DNA of 64,000 nt. Source: Rhizobium giardinii bv. giardinii H152 (GTDB taxonomy: Bacteria > Pseudomonadota > Alphaproteobacteria > Rhizobiales > Rhizobiaceae). The DNA lies in assembly GCF_000379605.1 (NCBI RefSeq), contig NZ_KB902681.1, positions 1-64,000 on the forward strand, read 5' to 3'. Shown piece after piece: positions 28,767 through 37,347 of this stretch. Position numbers and translations under genes: made by a program. Within the stretch, counting starts at the first letter, position 1. Each line of letters begins with the position of its first letter. The notes under the pieces were generated by a model, which saw only the letters and a list, made by a program, of their open reading frames with translations, was not told where the DNA came from and ran no database searches.

Positions 28767-29498
28767 ATGCAGACGATTGCACTTGTCGATGACGACCGGA
28801 ACATCCTGACCTCGGTATCGATTGCGCTGGAAGCCGAAGGATACAAAGTCGAAACCTATACCGACGGTGCTTCAGCCCTTGACGGCCTGCTTGCCCGACC
28901 GCCGCAACTGGCCATCTTCGACATCAAGATGCCGCGCATGGACGGCATGGAACTCTTGCGCCGCCTGCGCCAGAAGTCGGATATTCCGGTGATCTTCCTC
29001 ACCTCCAAGGATGAGGAGATCGACGAGCTGTTCGGCCTGAAGATGGGCGCCGATGACTTCATCACCAAGCCCTTCTCGCAGCGACTGCTGGTTGAACGCG
29101 TCAAGGCGATCCTGCGCCGCTCGGCCAACCGGGAAGCCGCGGCTGCGGCAAATTCGGGCGGCGCCGCCAAGACCGCCGCCGATGTGCAGGCGCGTTCACT
29201 GGAACGCGGCCAGCTATCGATGGACCAGGAACGTCACACCTGCACCTGGAAGAACGAGCCGGTCACCCTGACGGTCACCGAATTCCTCATCCTGCATTCG
29301 CTGGCGCAGCGCCCCGGCGTCGTAAAGAGCCGCGATTCCCTGATGGACGCGGCCTATGACGAGCAGGTCTATGTCGACGATCGCACGATCGACAGCCACA
29401 TCAAGCGGCTGCGCAAGAAGTTTAAGATGGTCGACAATGACTTCGACATGATCGAGACGCTTTACGGCGTCGGCTATCGTTTCCGCGAATCGGCCTGA
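28767..29498 (+). CDS. chvI: Two-component response regulator ChvI
   Basis: A 243-residue OmpR-family regulator. The receiver domain begins [11 protein letters not shown] and has phospho-acceptor Asp52 ([11 protein letters not shown]), Thr/Lys switch residues in TSKDEE and KPF. The winged-helix domain includes [19 protein letters not shown] and [16 protein letters not shown]. Choosing ATG 28767 places the phospho-site at residue 52 as in described ChvI proteins; ATG 28749 is the alternative. With ChvG it controls acid response, exopolysaccharide, envelope and virulence or symbiosis genes. Confidence 0.95.
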   Translation: MQTIALVDDDRNILTSVSIALEAEGYKVETYTDGASALDGLLARPPQLAIFDIKMPRMDGMELLRRLRQKSDIPVIFLTSKDEEIDELFGLKMGADDFITKPFSQRLLVERVKAILRRSANREAAAAANSGGAAKTAADVQARSLERGQLSMDQERHTCTWKNEPVTLTVTEFLILHSLAQRPGVVKSRDSLMDAAYDEQVYVDDRTIDSHIKRLRKKFKMVDNDFDMIETLYGVGYRFRESA

Positions 29499-29665
29499 CG
29501 AACGCTGAACTGGCACGGGCGCGCGCTAGCGCCGCGGCCACACTGGCATGGCTTGTCGCGGAACTGTATGATACGGCTCCGCGCCGGAGCGAACCCCAAA
29601 CGGTTTTCGCCTATAATAGCCATATCCGTTGATATGCAGGAGCCGCGCGAGCGGGAGTTGAAGGC

Positions 29666-31447
29666 TTGGTCGAAGTCTTGCGAAACATCGATGTGGAAGA
29701 CAGCGACGCGAGAACCGCGTCCGACCGAAAGTGGGCGCATCCCTTCACGCTGATACGCCGGATCTTCGGCAATGCGGTGTTTTCGAGCCTGACGCGCCGC
29801 ATCCTGTTCTTCAATCTCGTCGCGCTCGTCGTCCTCGTCGGCGGCATCATGTACCTGAACCAGTTTCGCGAGGGCCTGATCGATGCGCGCGTCGAAAGCC
29901 TGCTGACGCAAGGCGAAATCATCGCCGGCGCCATCGCGGCTTCCGCTTCGGTCGATACCAACTCGATCACCATCGATCCGGAAAAGCTGCTGGAACTGCA
30001 GGCAGGGCAGAGCATCACGCCGCTGCCGAGCGACGAGGACCTTGAGTTTCCGATCAATCAGGAGCGCGTCGCGCCCGTTCTGCGGCGATTGATCTCGCCG
30101 ACCCGCACCCGTGCCCGCCTGTTCGACGCCGATGCCGACCTGCTGCTGGATTCACGTCACCTCTATACCGGCGGACAGGTGCTGCGCTTCGACCTGCCGC
30201 CGCTCGAACCGGAATCGGCGACGTGGTCCGAACGGCTGAACTCCTGGTTCAACCGCATCCTGCAGCCCGGCAACCTGCCGCTCTACAAGGAACCGCCAGG
30301 CGGCAACGGCTCCATCTATCCGGAGGTCATGAATGCCCTGACCGGCGTCCGCGGCGCCGTCGTGCGCGTCACCGAAAAGGGTGAGCTGATCGTCTCCGTC
30401 GCCGTTCCCGTCCAGCGGTTCCGCGCCGTTCTCGGCGTTCTTCTTCTCTCGACGCAGGCCGGCGATATCGACAAGATCGTTCATGCCGAGCGGCTGGCCA
30501 TCATCCGCGTCTTCGGTGTCGCAGCCCTGGTCAACGTCATCCTCTCCCTGCTCCTGTCGAGCACGATCGCCAATCCGCTGCGGCGCCTTTCGGCCGCGGC
30601 CATTCGCGTGCGGCGGGGCGGCGCCAAGGAGCGCGAGGAAATCCCGGACTTTTCCTCCCGCCAGGACGAGATCGGAAACCTTTCGGTTGCCCTGCGCGAA
30701 ATGACCACGGCGCTGTACGACCGCATCGCCGCGATCGAGAATTTCGCCGCCGATGTCAGCCATGAGCTCAAGAACCCGTTGACATCGCTGCGCAGTGCCG
30801 TCGAAACCCTGCCGCTTGCCCGCACCGACGATTCCAAGAAGCGGTTGATGGATGTGATCCAGCACGACGTGCGCCGCCTGGATCGCCTGATCAGCGACAT
30901 CTCCGACGCGTCGCGGCTCGATGCCGAGCTTGCCCGCAGCGACGCCAAGGCCATCGACCTGGAGAAGCTGGTGGGCGATCTCGTCGATATTTCCCGGCAG
31001 ATCCGCGGCGGCAAGAAACCCGTGCAGCTCAGCTTCGTCGTCGAGCGCAAGGACAATCCGAAGGCCCGCTTCGATGTCGCCGGCTACGAACTTCGCATCG
31101 GCCAGATCATCACCAATCTCATCGAAAACGCCCGTTCCTTCGTCCCCGAGGAAGGTGGCCGCATCATCCTGCGCCTGACGCGAACCCGCAGCCGCTGCCT
31201 CATCTATGTCGAGGACAACGGCCCCGGCATCCAGGCGGAAGACATCGACCGGATCTTCGAGCGCTTCTACACCGATCGGCCGGAAGGTGAGGATTTCGGC
31301 CAGAATTCCGGCCTTGGACTGTCGATCTCGCGCCAGATCGCAGAAGCCCATGGCGGCTCTCTGAAGGCCGAGAATATGACGAATGCGAGCGGCAAGGTCG
31401 TCGGCGCGCGCTTCACCCTGTCGCTACCGGTCGAGACCAACGCATGA
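29666..31447 (+). CDS. chvG: Sensor histidine kinase ChvG (ExoS)
   Basis: A 593-residue membrane kinase. Two membrane segments (about residues 45-65 and 275-295) flank a periplasmic sensor domain, followed by a HAMP region, the H-box VSHELKNPLTSLRS and an HATPase domain with LIENARSFV, EDNGPGI and GLGLSISRQ. In rhizobia ExoS/ChvG is held inactive by the periplasmic protein ExoR, which is degraded at acid pH; ExoR is not in this window. The initiation codon region is not strongly marked; the first codon may be TTG 29666 or an internal start. hprK overlaps its stop by four bases. Confidence 0.95.
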   Translation: MVEVLRNIDVEDSDARTASDRKWAHPFTLIRRIFGNAVFSSLTRRILFFNLVALVVLVGGIMYLNQFREGLIDARVESLLTQGEIIAGAIAASASVDTNSITIDPEKLLELQAGQSITPLPSDEDLEFPINQERVAPVLRRLISPTRTRARLFDADADLLLDSRHLYTGGQVLRFDLPPLEPESATWSERLNSWFNRILQPGNLPLYKEPPGGNGSIYPEVMNALTGVRGAVVRVTEKGELIVSVAVPVQRFRAVLGVLLLSTQAGDIDKIVHAERLAIIRVFGVAALVNVILSLLLSSTIANPLRRLSAAAIRVRRGGAKEREEIPDFSSRQDEIGNLSVALREMTTALYDRIAAIENFAADVSHELKNPLTSLRSAVETLPLARTDDSKKRLMDVIQHDVRRLDRLISDISDASRLDAELARSDAKAIDLEKLVGDLVDISRQIRGGKKPVQLSFVVERKDNPKARFDVAGYELRIGQIITNLIENARSFVPEEGGRIILRLTRTRSRCLIYVEDNGPGIQAEDIDRIFERFYTDRPEGEDFGQNSGLGLSISRQIAEAHGGSLKAENMTNASGKVVGARFTLSLPVETNA

Positions 31448-31911
31448 CGGACGAGGCGGTCAATATTCACGCCACGGCCGCCGTTCTCGGAACCCGCGGT
31501 TTCCTGTTCGTCGGTCCCTCGGGCATCGGCAAGACGGCTCTCGCGCTTTCCTGTGTGGCGGCCGCACGAGCAAGCGGATTGTTTGGCGCGCTCGTATCGG
31601 ACGATCAGGTGCTGATTGCGGTGCGAAATGGCAGGGTTGTCGCCCGGCGGCCCGCCGCCATCGCCGGTTTGGCCGAGATTCGCGGTGCCGGCATCGTGAG
31701 TGTCGAGACGATATCCGCTGCCGTCATCGATTTCGCCATTCAGCCGGTCAAATCGCCGTTTGAACCGCGCCTGCCGCCCGAAAACGAGGTGTTTGCCCTT
31801 CCCTCAGGCAATTTTTTGCCGTTGCTGCGGCTTCCCTTCGGAGAGGGCTTGAATTCCTTCGAAATTTTGCGGCTTATTTTGCCTCGAAATGCCGGTTTTC
31901 AAGCACAATGA
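31444..31911 (+). CDS. hprK: HPr kinase/phosphorylase, short alphaproteobacterial form
   Basis: A 155-residue protein holding only the C-terminal kinase domain of HprK, which is about 310 residues in Firmicutes. Walker A is GPSGIGKT (24-31), VSDDQVL carries the family Asp pair, and AEIRGAGIVSV is the HprK signature. It phosphorylates HPr on Ser using ATP. It overlaps chvG (ATGA) and precedes EIIA and HPr, forming the chv-PTS regulatory block known from rhizobia and Brucella. Confidence 0.92.
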   Translation: MTDEAVNIHATAAVLGTRGFLFVGPSGIGKTALALSCVAAARASGLFGALVSDDQVLIAVRNGRVVARRPAAIAGLAEIRGAGIVSVETISAAVIDFAIQPVKSPFEPRLPPENEVFALPSGNFLPLLRLPFGEGLNSFEILRLILPRNAGFQAQ

Positions 31912-32055
31912 TGCCTTCAAAAGCAGCATTTCTGGATTTTTAACTTGCACTTCGCCTTTTCCTTGCCAAGATGGCCGCCCCGAAGGTGGACGAAATTGCT
32001 GCATTGCGATATCTGACCATCGACGATTAGCAGATGCAGTTGGAGCGGAGACACC

Positions 32056-32457
32056 ATGATCGGACTTGTGCTTGTCACACACGGCAAGCTGGCTGAAGAG
32101 TTTCGTCATGCGCTGGAGCATGTCGTTGGTCCGCAAAAGTCGATCGAGACGGTCTGCATCGGCCCCGAGGATGACATGGATCAACGCCGCCAGGATATCC
32201 TGGAAGCGGTCCTGTCGGCCGATGAGGGCAATGGCGTCATCATCCTGACGGACATGTTCGGCGGCACCCCGTCCAATCTGGCGATCTCGGTGATGCAGAG
32301 TGGCACCGTCGAGGTCATCGCCGGCGTCAACCTGCCTATGCTGATCAAGCTCGCCGGCGTGCGCGGCGAAAGCGATATGGACAAGGCACTCGTCGAAGCA
32401 TCCGAAGCAGGCAGGAAGTATATCAATGTCGCAAGCCGTGTCCTCAGTGGCAAATAG
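32056..32457 (+). CDS. PTS system EIIA-Man-type regulatory protein
   Basis: A 133-residue EIIA of the mannose family. It begins MIGLVLVTHGKLAEEF with the phospho-acceptor His9, and TDMFGGTPSNLA is the family signature. No EIIB, EIIC or EIID gene is near, so it is regulatory rather than a sugar transporter component, receiving phosphate from HPr. GGAGCGGAG precedes its ATG. Its 3' end overlaps the HPr gene by 32 bases. Often annotated manX or ptsM in rhizobia. Confidence 0.93.
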   Translation: MIGLVLVTHGKLAEEFRHALEHVVGPQKSIETVCIGPEDDMDQRRQDILEAVLSADEGNGVIILTDMFGGTPSNLAISVMQSGTVEVIAGVNLPMLIKLAGVRGESDMDKALVEASEAGRKYINVASRVLSGK

Positions 32458-32743
32458 CGAAGTGGCCGCAGTGGCGCTTTCCCGCGAATTGCTGATCATC
32501 AACAAGCGAGGGCTGCACGCCCGCGCCTCGGCCAAGTTCGTCCAGACGGTGGAAGGCTACGACGCCGAGATTCACGTGTCGAAAGACGGCATGACCGTCG
32601 GCGGCACCTCGATCATGGGCCTGATGATGCTGGCCGCCAGCACGGGCTGTTCGATCTCCGTCGTCGCCAGCGGCCGCCAGGCCCAGGAAGCGCTCGACGC
32701 CCTCGACGCGCTGGTCGCCGACAAGTTCGGCGAAGAGATCTGA
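32426..32743 (+). CDS. ptsH: Phosphocarrier protein HPr
   Basis: A 105-residue HPr with an N-terminal extension of about 20 residues. His31 in RGLHARAS is the site phosphorylated by enzyme I (EI-Ntr, not in this window); Ser62 in GGTSIMGLMML is the HprK target. It relays phosphate to EIIA-Man and, in alphaproteobacteria, to EIIA-Ntr. The start lies within the EIIA gene, giving tight coupling. An annotator could also call it NPr. Confidence 0.94.
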   Translation: MSQAVSSVANSEVAAVALSRELLIINKRGLHARASAKFVQTVEGYDAEIHVSKDGMTVGGTSIMGLMMLAASTGCSISVVASGRQAQEALDALDALVADKFGEEI

Positions 32744-32806
32744 GCTTTCTCTTTTGTTCCGGACGAGCCGGTTCCGCGTTCCATCGGATATCCGGCTCAC
32801 TCGTGA

Positions 32807-32836
32807 GACATAAAGATATAAAGACTTCTTTATGTC
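32807..32836. promoter_or_regulatory. Perfect inverted repeat upstream of ahcY (candidate operator)
   Basis: GACATAAAGA (32807-32816) and TCTTTATGTC (32827-32836) are perfect 10-bp arms around a 10-base AT-rich spacer that repeats ATAAAG. It lies about 134 bases before the ahcY start. The form suits a dimeric repressor; ArsR-type methionine-cycle regulators (SahR-like) recognising ATAAAGATATCTTTAT-like sites are one possibility, from memory. A stem-loop ending the ptsH transcript is an alternative, although only a short T-run follows. Confidence 0.5.
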
Positions 32837-32969
32837 CTGTTGCTCCCTTTCATGAATCCTGCTAGTTGAGAGCCAAACTTCGGGCTTTGTGCCGGAAGTG
32901 CGAATTTCAGCTGCCTGCCCGGATCATCGTCACTAGACCCGGTGCATGGCCTCAAGCCCGGAGAGCTTC

Positions 32970-34370
32970 ATGAGCACGACGAACGACTATCTGGTTGCGG
33001 ATATAGGCCTTGCCGATTTCGGCCGCAAGGAAATCACCATTGCCGAGACCGAAATGCCGGGCCTTATCGCCTGCCGCGAGGAATTCGGTACGAAGAAGCC
33101 GCTGAAGGGCGCGCGCATCACCGGTTCGCTGCACATGACCATCCAGACGGCAGTCCTGATCGAGACGCTGGTTGCGCTCGGCGCGGAAGTCCGCTGGGCA
33201 TCCTGCAACATCTTCTCCACCCAGGACCATGCCGCCGCGGCGATCGCCGCCAGTGGCGTTCCGGTCTTTGCCGTCAAGGGCGAGACGCTGGAGGAATACT
33301 GGACCTACACCGACCGGATCTTCCAGTGGGCCGATGGCGGCGTCTCCAACATGATCCTCGATGACGGCGGCGACGCCACCATGTATATCCTGCTCGGCGC
33401 GCGCGCCGAAGCCGGCGAGGACGTGCTGTCGAACCCGACCTCGGAAGAAGAGGAAATCCTCGTCGCCCAGATCAAGAAGCGGCTTGCCGCCTCCCCGGGC
33501 TGGTTCACCAGGCAGCGCGACGCGATCAAGGGCGTGACGGAAGAAACCACCACCGGCGTCAACCGTCTGTACCAGTTGCATGCCAAGGGCCTGCTGCCCT
33601 TCCCGGCAATCAACGTCAACGATTCGGTCACCAAGTCGAAATTCGACAACAAGTACGGCTGCAAGGAATCGCTGGTCGACGGCATCCGCCGCGGCACCGA
33701 CGTGATGATGGCCGGCAAGGTCGCCGTCGTCTGCGGTTATGGCGACGTCGGCAAGGGTTCGGCTGCCTCGCTGTCGGGCGCCGGTGCACGCGTCAAGGTC
33801 ACCGAAGTCGACCCGATCTGCGCCCTGCAGGCGGCCATGGACGGTTATGAAGTCGTGCAGCTCGAGGACGTCGTCTCGAGCGCCGACATCTTCATCACCA
33901 CGACCGGCAACAAGGACGTCATCCGCATGGACCACATGCGCGAGATGAAGGACATGGCGATCGTCGGCAATATCGGCCACTTCGACAACGAGATCCAGGT
34001 TTCCGCCCTGCGCAACCTGAAATGGACCAACATCAAGCCGCAGGTCGATCTGATCGAGTTCCCGAAGGGCAACCGCATGATCCTTCTGTCGGAAGGACGC
34101 CTGCTCAATCTCGGCAACGCCACCGGGCATCCGTCCTTCGTCATGTCGGCCTCGTTCACCAATCAGGTCCTGGCCCAGATCGAGCTCTTCACCAAGGGCG
34201 AGCAGTACGACAAGAAGGTCCACATCCTGCCGAAGCACCTCGACGAAAAGGTCGCCCGCCTGCACCTCGCCAAGCTCGGTGCCAAGCTGACGACACTTTC
34301 TGAAGAACAGGCCAACTATATCGGTGTGAAGCCGCAAGGCCCGTTCAAGGCTGAACACTACCGCTATTAA
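32970..34370 (+). CDS. ahcY: S-adenosylhomocysteine hydrolase
   Basis: A 466-residue NAD-dependent adenosylhomocysteinase. It removes SAH, the inhibitor left by methyltransferases, as homocysteine plus adenosine. The NAD-binding loop is [16 protein letters not shown]; substrate-site residues lie in [28 protein letters not shown] and [13 protein letters not shown]-type segments ([17 protein letters not shown]); the C-terminus is PFKAEHYRY. The insertion typical of the longer bacterial form is present. ATG 32970 has GGAGAG upstream; the frame opening at 32946 adds eight unlikely residues. Confidence 0.97.
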   Translation: MSTTNDYLVADIGLADFGRKEITIAETEMPGLIACREEFGTKKPLKGARITGSLHMTIQTAVLIETLVALGAEVRWASCNIFSTQDHAAAAIAASGVPVFAVKGETLEEYWTYTDRIFQWADGGVSNMILDDGGDATMYILLGARAEAGEDVLSNPTSEEEEILVAQIKKRLAASPGWFTRQRDAIKGVTEETTTGVNRLYQLHAKGLLPFPAINVNDSVTKSKFDNKYGCKESLVDGIRRGTDVMMAGKVAVVCGYGDVGKGSAASLSGAGARVKVTEVDPICALQAAMDGYEVVQLEDVVSSADIFITTTGNKDVIRMDHMREMKDMAIVGNIGHFDNEIQVSALRNLKWTNIKPQVDLIEFPKGNRMILLSEGRLLNLGNATGHPSFVMSASFTNQVLAQIELFTKGEQYDKKVHILPKHLDEKVARLHLAKLGAKLTTLSEEQANYIGVKPQGPFKAEHYRY

Positions 34371-34400
34371 TCCTTACCCGGATAATCCACAACATATGGT

Positions 34401-34438
34401 GGCCGCGATCTTGACACGAGATGGCGGCCTCTTTTTTT
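34401..34438 (+). terminator. Rho-independent terminator of ahcY
   Basis: GGCCGCGATCT (34401-34411) pairs with AGATGGCGGCC (34419-34429) through an 11-bp stem with one mismatch and a 7-nt loop, followed by CTTTTTTT. It starts 30 bases after the stop. Confidence 0.88.
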
Positions 34439-34797
34439 GCCTCGCCCTTCCAGACGAATCGCCGAAAGCGTATGTTTTTGGGACAATGATTCGTAATCAA
34501 GATGCGTCGCGCATGGGATGTCTTGCCGTAATGCGGCAGGCAGCCCGAGACATGCCGGACTGCAATCGGAATTGAACGAGCTCCGTCCCTGGCGGGATTT
34601 CGATTGAGCACGAGGTGGCGATTGGCAACCTTTACGACTGCGTAGTTCCTCAAAGCGGAATCGCTGCAGGGACAAATTATGCAGAAGATGGAACTGCTAC
34701 AGCGACCTTTGCGCGTCTGAATGGGCTCGCGGCGCTGTAAGCGCCTTGGGCGCGCTTCGCCGAAAGGTCGGGGCACGCTTCAAGGTGTTGAAGACAC
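34439..34797. other. Intergenic region upstream of divL
   Basis: About 360 bases with no convincing coding frame or tRNA. It has a small hairpin (CTTGCCGTAATGCGGCAG, near 34523-34540) and GC content lower than the flanking genes. It probably carries the divL promoter and perhaps a small RNA, but I see no decisive signal. A cell-cycle (CtrA-type) box could not be identified by eye. Confidence 0.4.
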
Positions 34798-37347
34798 ATG
34801 AGATCGTCCGTGATTCGGGTTTTTCCGATCATGGCATCCTATGTGATGCAAACGGGGAAGCATGCCATGGAAACAGGTCCTTCGAAACGCGCTGGTGGTC
34901 GGATTCCGTCCTTGCTGCGCCGGTTCATGGCGAGTTCCGCGCTTGCGGCCTGTGCCGGCCCCGCTCGCGCGGCGACTGAGGGTGTCGCCACCACGAGCGT
35001 TTTCCATTCCTCCGAAGTCGTGACTTTCGCCGTCCTGATCGGGGTGATTTCGGCGGCGATGATTTCCGCCATCTGGCTGATCCGCCAGCGCGGCAGCATT
35101 GAAACGGACAATCGCGAGCTGAACGCGGCATTGGCCGACGCCAATCACAAGATCTCGCGTTTTCAGGCGCTGATCACCGACAAGAACCGCCGCATCGTCG
35201 TCTGGGAGGGCCTGGCGAACAAGCCGGAATTCCTGGGACAGCTGCCCGTCGAAACGGGCGCACCGCAGGATGACCGCGATTTCCTCGCTTTCGGCCGCTG
35301 GATCAAATCCCAGTCTGCCTCCGAACTCGAAAAGGCCATCGAGCTTTTGCGCTCCAGCGCCCAGAGCTTCGATCTCATCGTTGAAACCGCGCGTGGCGAA
35401 ATCATCGAGACGCAGGGCCGCGTCTCCGGCGGCCGGGCTTTCGTCCGCTTCGTCGCTCTCAACAATCTGCGCGCCGAACTCGCCGAAATGAAACTCGAGC
35501 GGGATCGCCTGCACGGATCGCTGCTGAGCCTCCAGACGCTGCTCGATGCAATTGATCTGCCGGTCTGGCAGCGCGGCGCCGACGGTGCGCTCCTCTGGGT
35601 CAACGAAGCCTATGCGCATGCGGTCGAATCCGCCAATCCGGGTGCCGCGGTGAAAGAAAGCCGGGAGCTTCTGGCGACGGTAGCGCGCGAAAAGATCCGG
35701 GCGCTCAGCACCTATGATTCCGCTTATCGCGAAAAAGTCTCCACCGTAGTCCGGGGGAACCGGACGTTCTTCGAAGTCGTGGATTCCCGGAGCCCGGCCG
35801 GATCGGCCGGCATGGCGATCAATGTCTCGGATGTCGAGGCTGTGCGCGAGGAGCTGAACCGGACGCTGAAAAGCCACGCCGAAACGCTCGATCATCTGGC
35901 CACGCCCGTTGCGATCTTCGATGGCAGCCAGCGCCTGCAATTCTACAACCAGGCCTTCCAGAGGCTCTGGGAGCTCGACATGGGCTTCCTTGAACGCAAG
36001 CCGGGCAATGGCGAGATTCTCGACCGGCTGCGCGCCGCAGCAAAGCTGCCAGAGCAATTGAACTGGAAGCAGTGGAAGGAAAATGCGCTCGCCGTCTATC
36101 AGGCGATCGACACGCAATCCGACCTCTGGCACCTGCCGAACGGCCAGACGCTGCGCGTTTTCGCAACGGCGCGTCCGCAAGGTGGCGCGACCTGGGTGTT
36201 CGAGAACCTGACGGAAAAGGTCGATCTCGAAACCCGTTACAATACGCTGGTACAGGTCCAGGGCGAGACCATCGACCATCTGTCCGAAGGCGTCGCGGTA
36301 TTCGGGCCGGACGGGCGCATCAAACTGTCGAATCCGGCGTTCCGCGCGCTCTGGGGCGTCACGGAGGCCGAGGCCAAGCCAGGCACCCACATCCGGGCCA
36401 TCGAGCAGGTGTGCGCGCCGTCCTATGACCAGCCGGACGGCTGGAAACGGTTCTCGCACCTCATCACGAGTTTCGACGACGAGCGACCGTCCTGCCAGGG
36501 AATTCTCGAGCTGCGCACCGGTCTCATTCTGGATTTCGCCGTCATCCCGCTGCCGAATGCACAGACGATGCTCACCTTCGTCAACATCACCGACAGCGTA
36601 CGCGTCGAACGGGCGCTGACCGAGAAGAACGACGCGCTGCAGATGGCCGATCATCTGAAGAACGACTTCGTCAAGCACGTGTCCTACGAGCTGCGCTCGC
36701 CGCTGACCAACATCATCGGTTTTGCCGATCTTTTGAAGACTCCCGCCTTCGGCTCGCTGACGGAACGGCAGGCGGAATATGTCGACCATATCTCCACCTC
36801 GTCCTCGCTGCTTTTGACGATCGTCAACGACATTCTCGATCTCGCGACCGTCGACGCCGGCATCGTCGAGCTGGACCTGTCGGAAATCAACCTCACCGAC
36901 CTGCTGGACGAGGTCTCCCTTCAGATGGCCGATCGGCTGCAGGAAAGCGCCGTGACGCTGCAGATCGATACGCCTGACATGCTTGGTCTGTTCGTCGCCG
37001 ACCACCAGCGGCTGAAGCAGATTCTCATCAAGCTGCTGACCAATGCCGCCAATTTCGCACCCGACGGCAGCACCGTCAGCCTGAGATGCCGCCGCGACGG
37101 CAGTGATTTCGTCTTCAGCGTAACCGACAACGGCCCCGGTATCCCGCAGGACATTCTCGATACCGTGTTCAACCGGTTCGAAAGCCATGGGACACGCGGC
37201 GGCGCCGGGCTTGGCCTCTCCATCGTCGAAAGCTTCGTCAGCCTGCACCATGGCACGGTGTCGATCCGCAGCCACGAGGGCGAAGGAACGGAAGTGACCT
37301 GCTGCATTCCCTCCGGTGAGCTTCCGAAATTCGCAGCGGCGGAATGA
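34798..37347 (+). CDS. divL: Atypical histidine kinase DivL (Tyr at phospho-site)
   Basis: An 849-residue membrane kinase-like protein. An N-terminal signal or anchor segment is followed by one clear membrane helix (FAVLIGVISAAMISAIWLI), several PAS-like domains (about 250-620), then a kinase core. The H-box reads HVSYELRSPLTNIIGF: Tyr630 (codon 36685-36687) replaces the phospho-acceptor His, the hallmark of DivL in Caulobacter. The HATPase domain has LLTNAANFA, DNGPGI and GLGLSIVESF. DivL works with CckA, DivK and PleC/DivJ to control CtrA. Start uncertain: ATG 34798, 34831 or 34867 (GGGGAAG upstream) are possible. It overlaps the tsaE fusion gene. Confidence 0.9.
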   Translation: MRSSVIRVFPIMASYVMQTGKHAMETGPSKRAGGRIPSLLRRFMASSALAACAGPARAATEGVATTSVFHSSEVVTFAVLIGVISAAMISAIWLIRQRGSIETDNRELNAALADANHKISRFQALITDKNRRIVVWEGLANKPEFLGQLPVETGAPQDDRDFLAFGRWIKSQSASELEKAIELLRSSAQSFDLIVETARGEIIETQGRVSGGRAFVRFVALNNLRAELAEMKLERDRLHGSLLSLQTLLDAIDLPVWQRGADGALLWVNEAYAHAVESANPGAAVKESRELLATVAREKIRALSTYDSAYREKVSTVVRGNRTFFEVVDSRSPAGSAGMAINVSDVEAVREELNRTLKSHAETLDHLATPVAIFDGSQRLQFYNQAFQRLWELDMGFLERKPGNGEILDRLRAAAKLPEQLNWKQWKENALAVYQAIDTQSDLWHLPNGQTLRVFATARPQGGATWVFENLTEKVDLETRYNTLVQVQGETIDHLSEGVAVFGPDGRIKLSNPAFRALWGVTEAEAKPGTHIRAIEQVCAPSYDQPDGWKRFSHLITSFDDERPSCQGILELRTGLILDFAVIPLPNAQTMLTFVNITDSVRVERALTEKNDALQMADHLKNDFVKHVSYELRSPLTNIIGFADLLKTPAFGSLTERQAEYVDHISTSSSLLLTIVNDILDLATVDAGIVELDLSEINLTDLLDEVSLQMADRLQESAVTLQIDTPDMLGLFVADHQRLKQILIKLLTNAANFAPDGSTVSLRCRRDGSDFVFSVTDNGPGIPQDILDTVFNRFESHGTRGGAGLGLSIVESFVSLHHGTVSIRSHEGEGTEVTCCIPSGELPKFAAAE

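Noticed and set aside
32765-32798. Hairpin GAGCCGG/CCGGCTC as a terminator for the HPr gene
   Set aside because: The stem is short with a 20-base loop and there is no T-run after it.
32744-32945. SAM- or SAH-type riboswitch upstream of ahcY
   Set aside because: I could not fit the conserved core of SAM-II or SAH riboswitches to this leader; only an AT-rich inverted repeat is visible, listed instead as a candidate operator.
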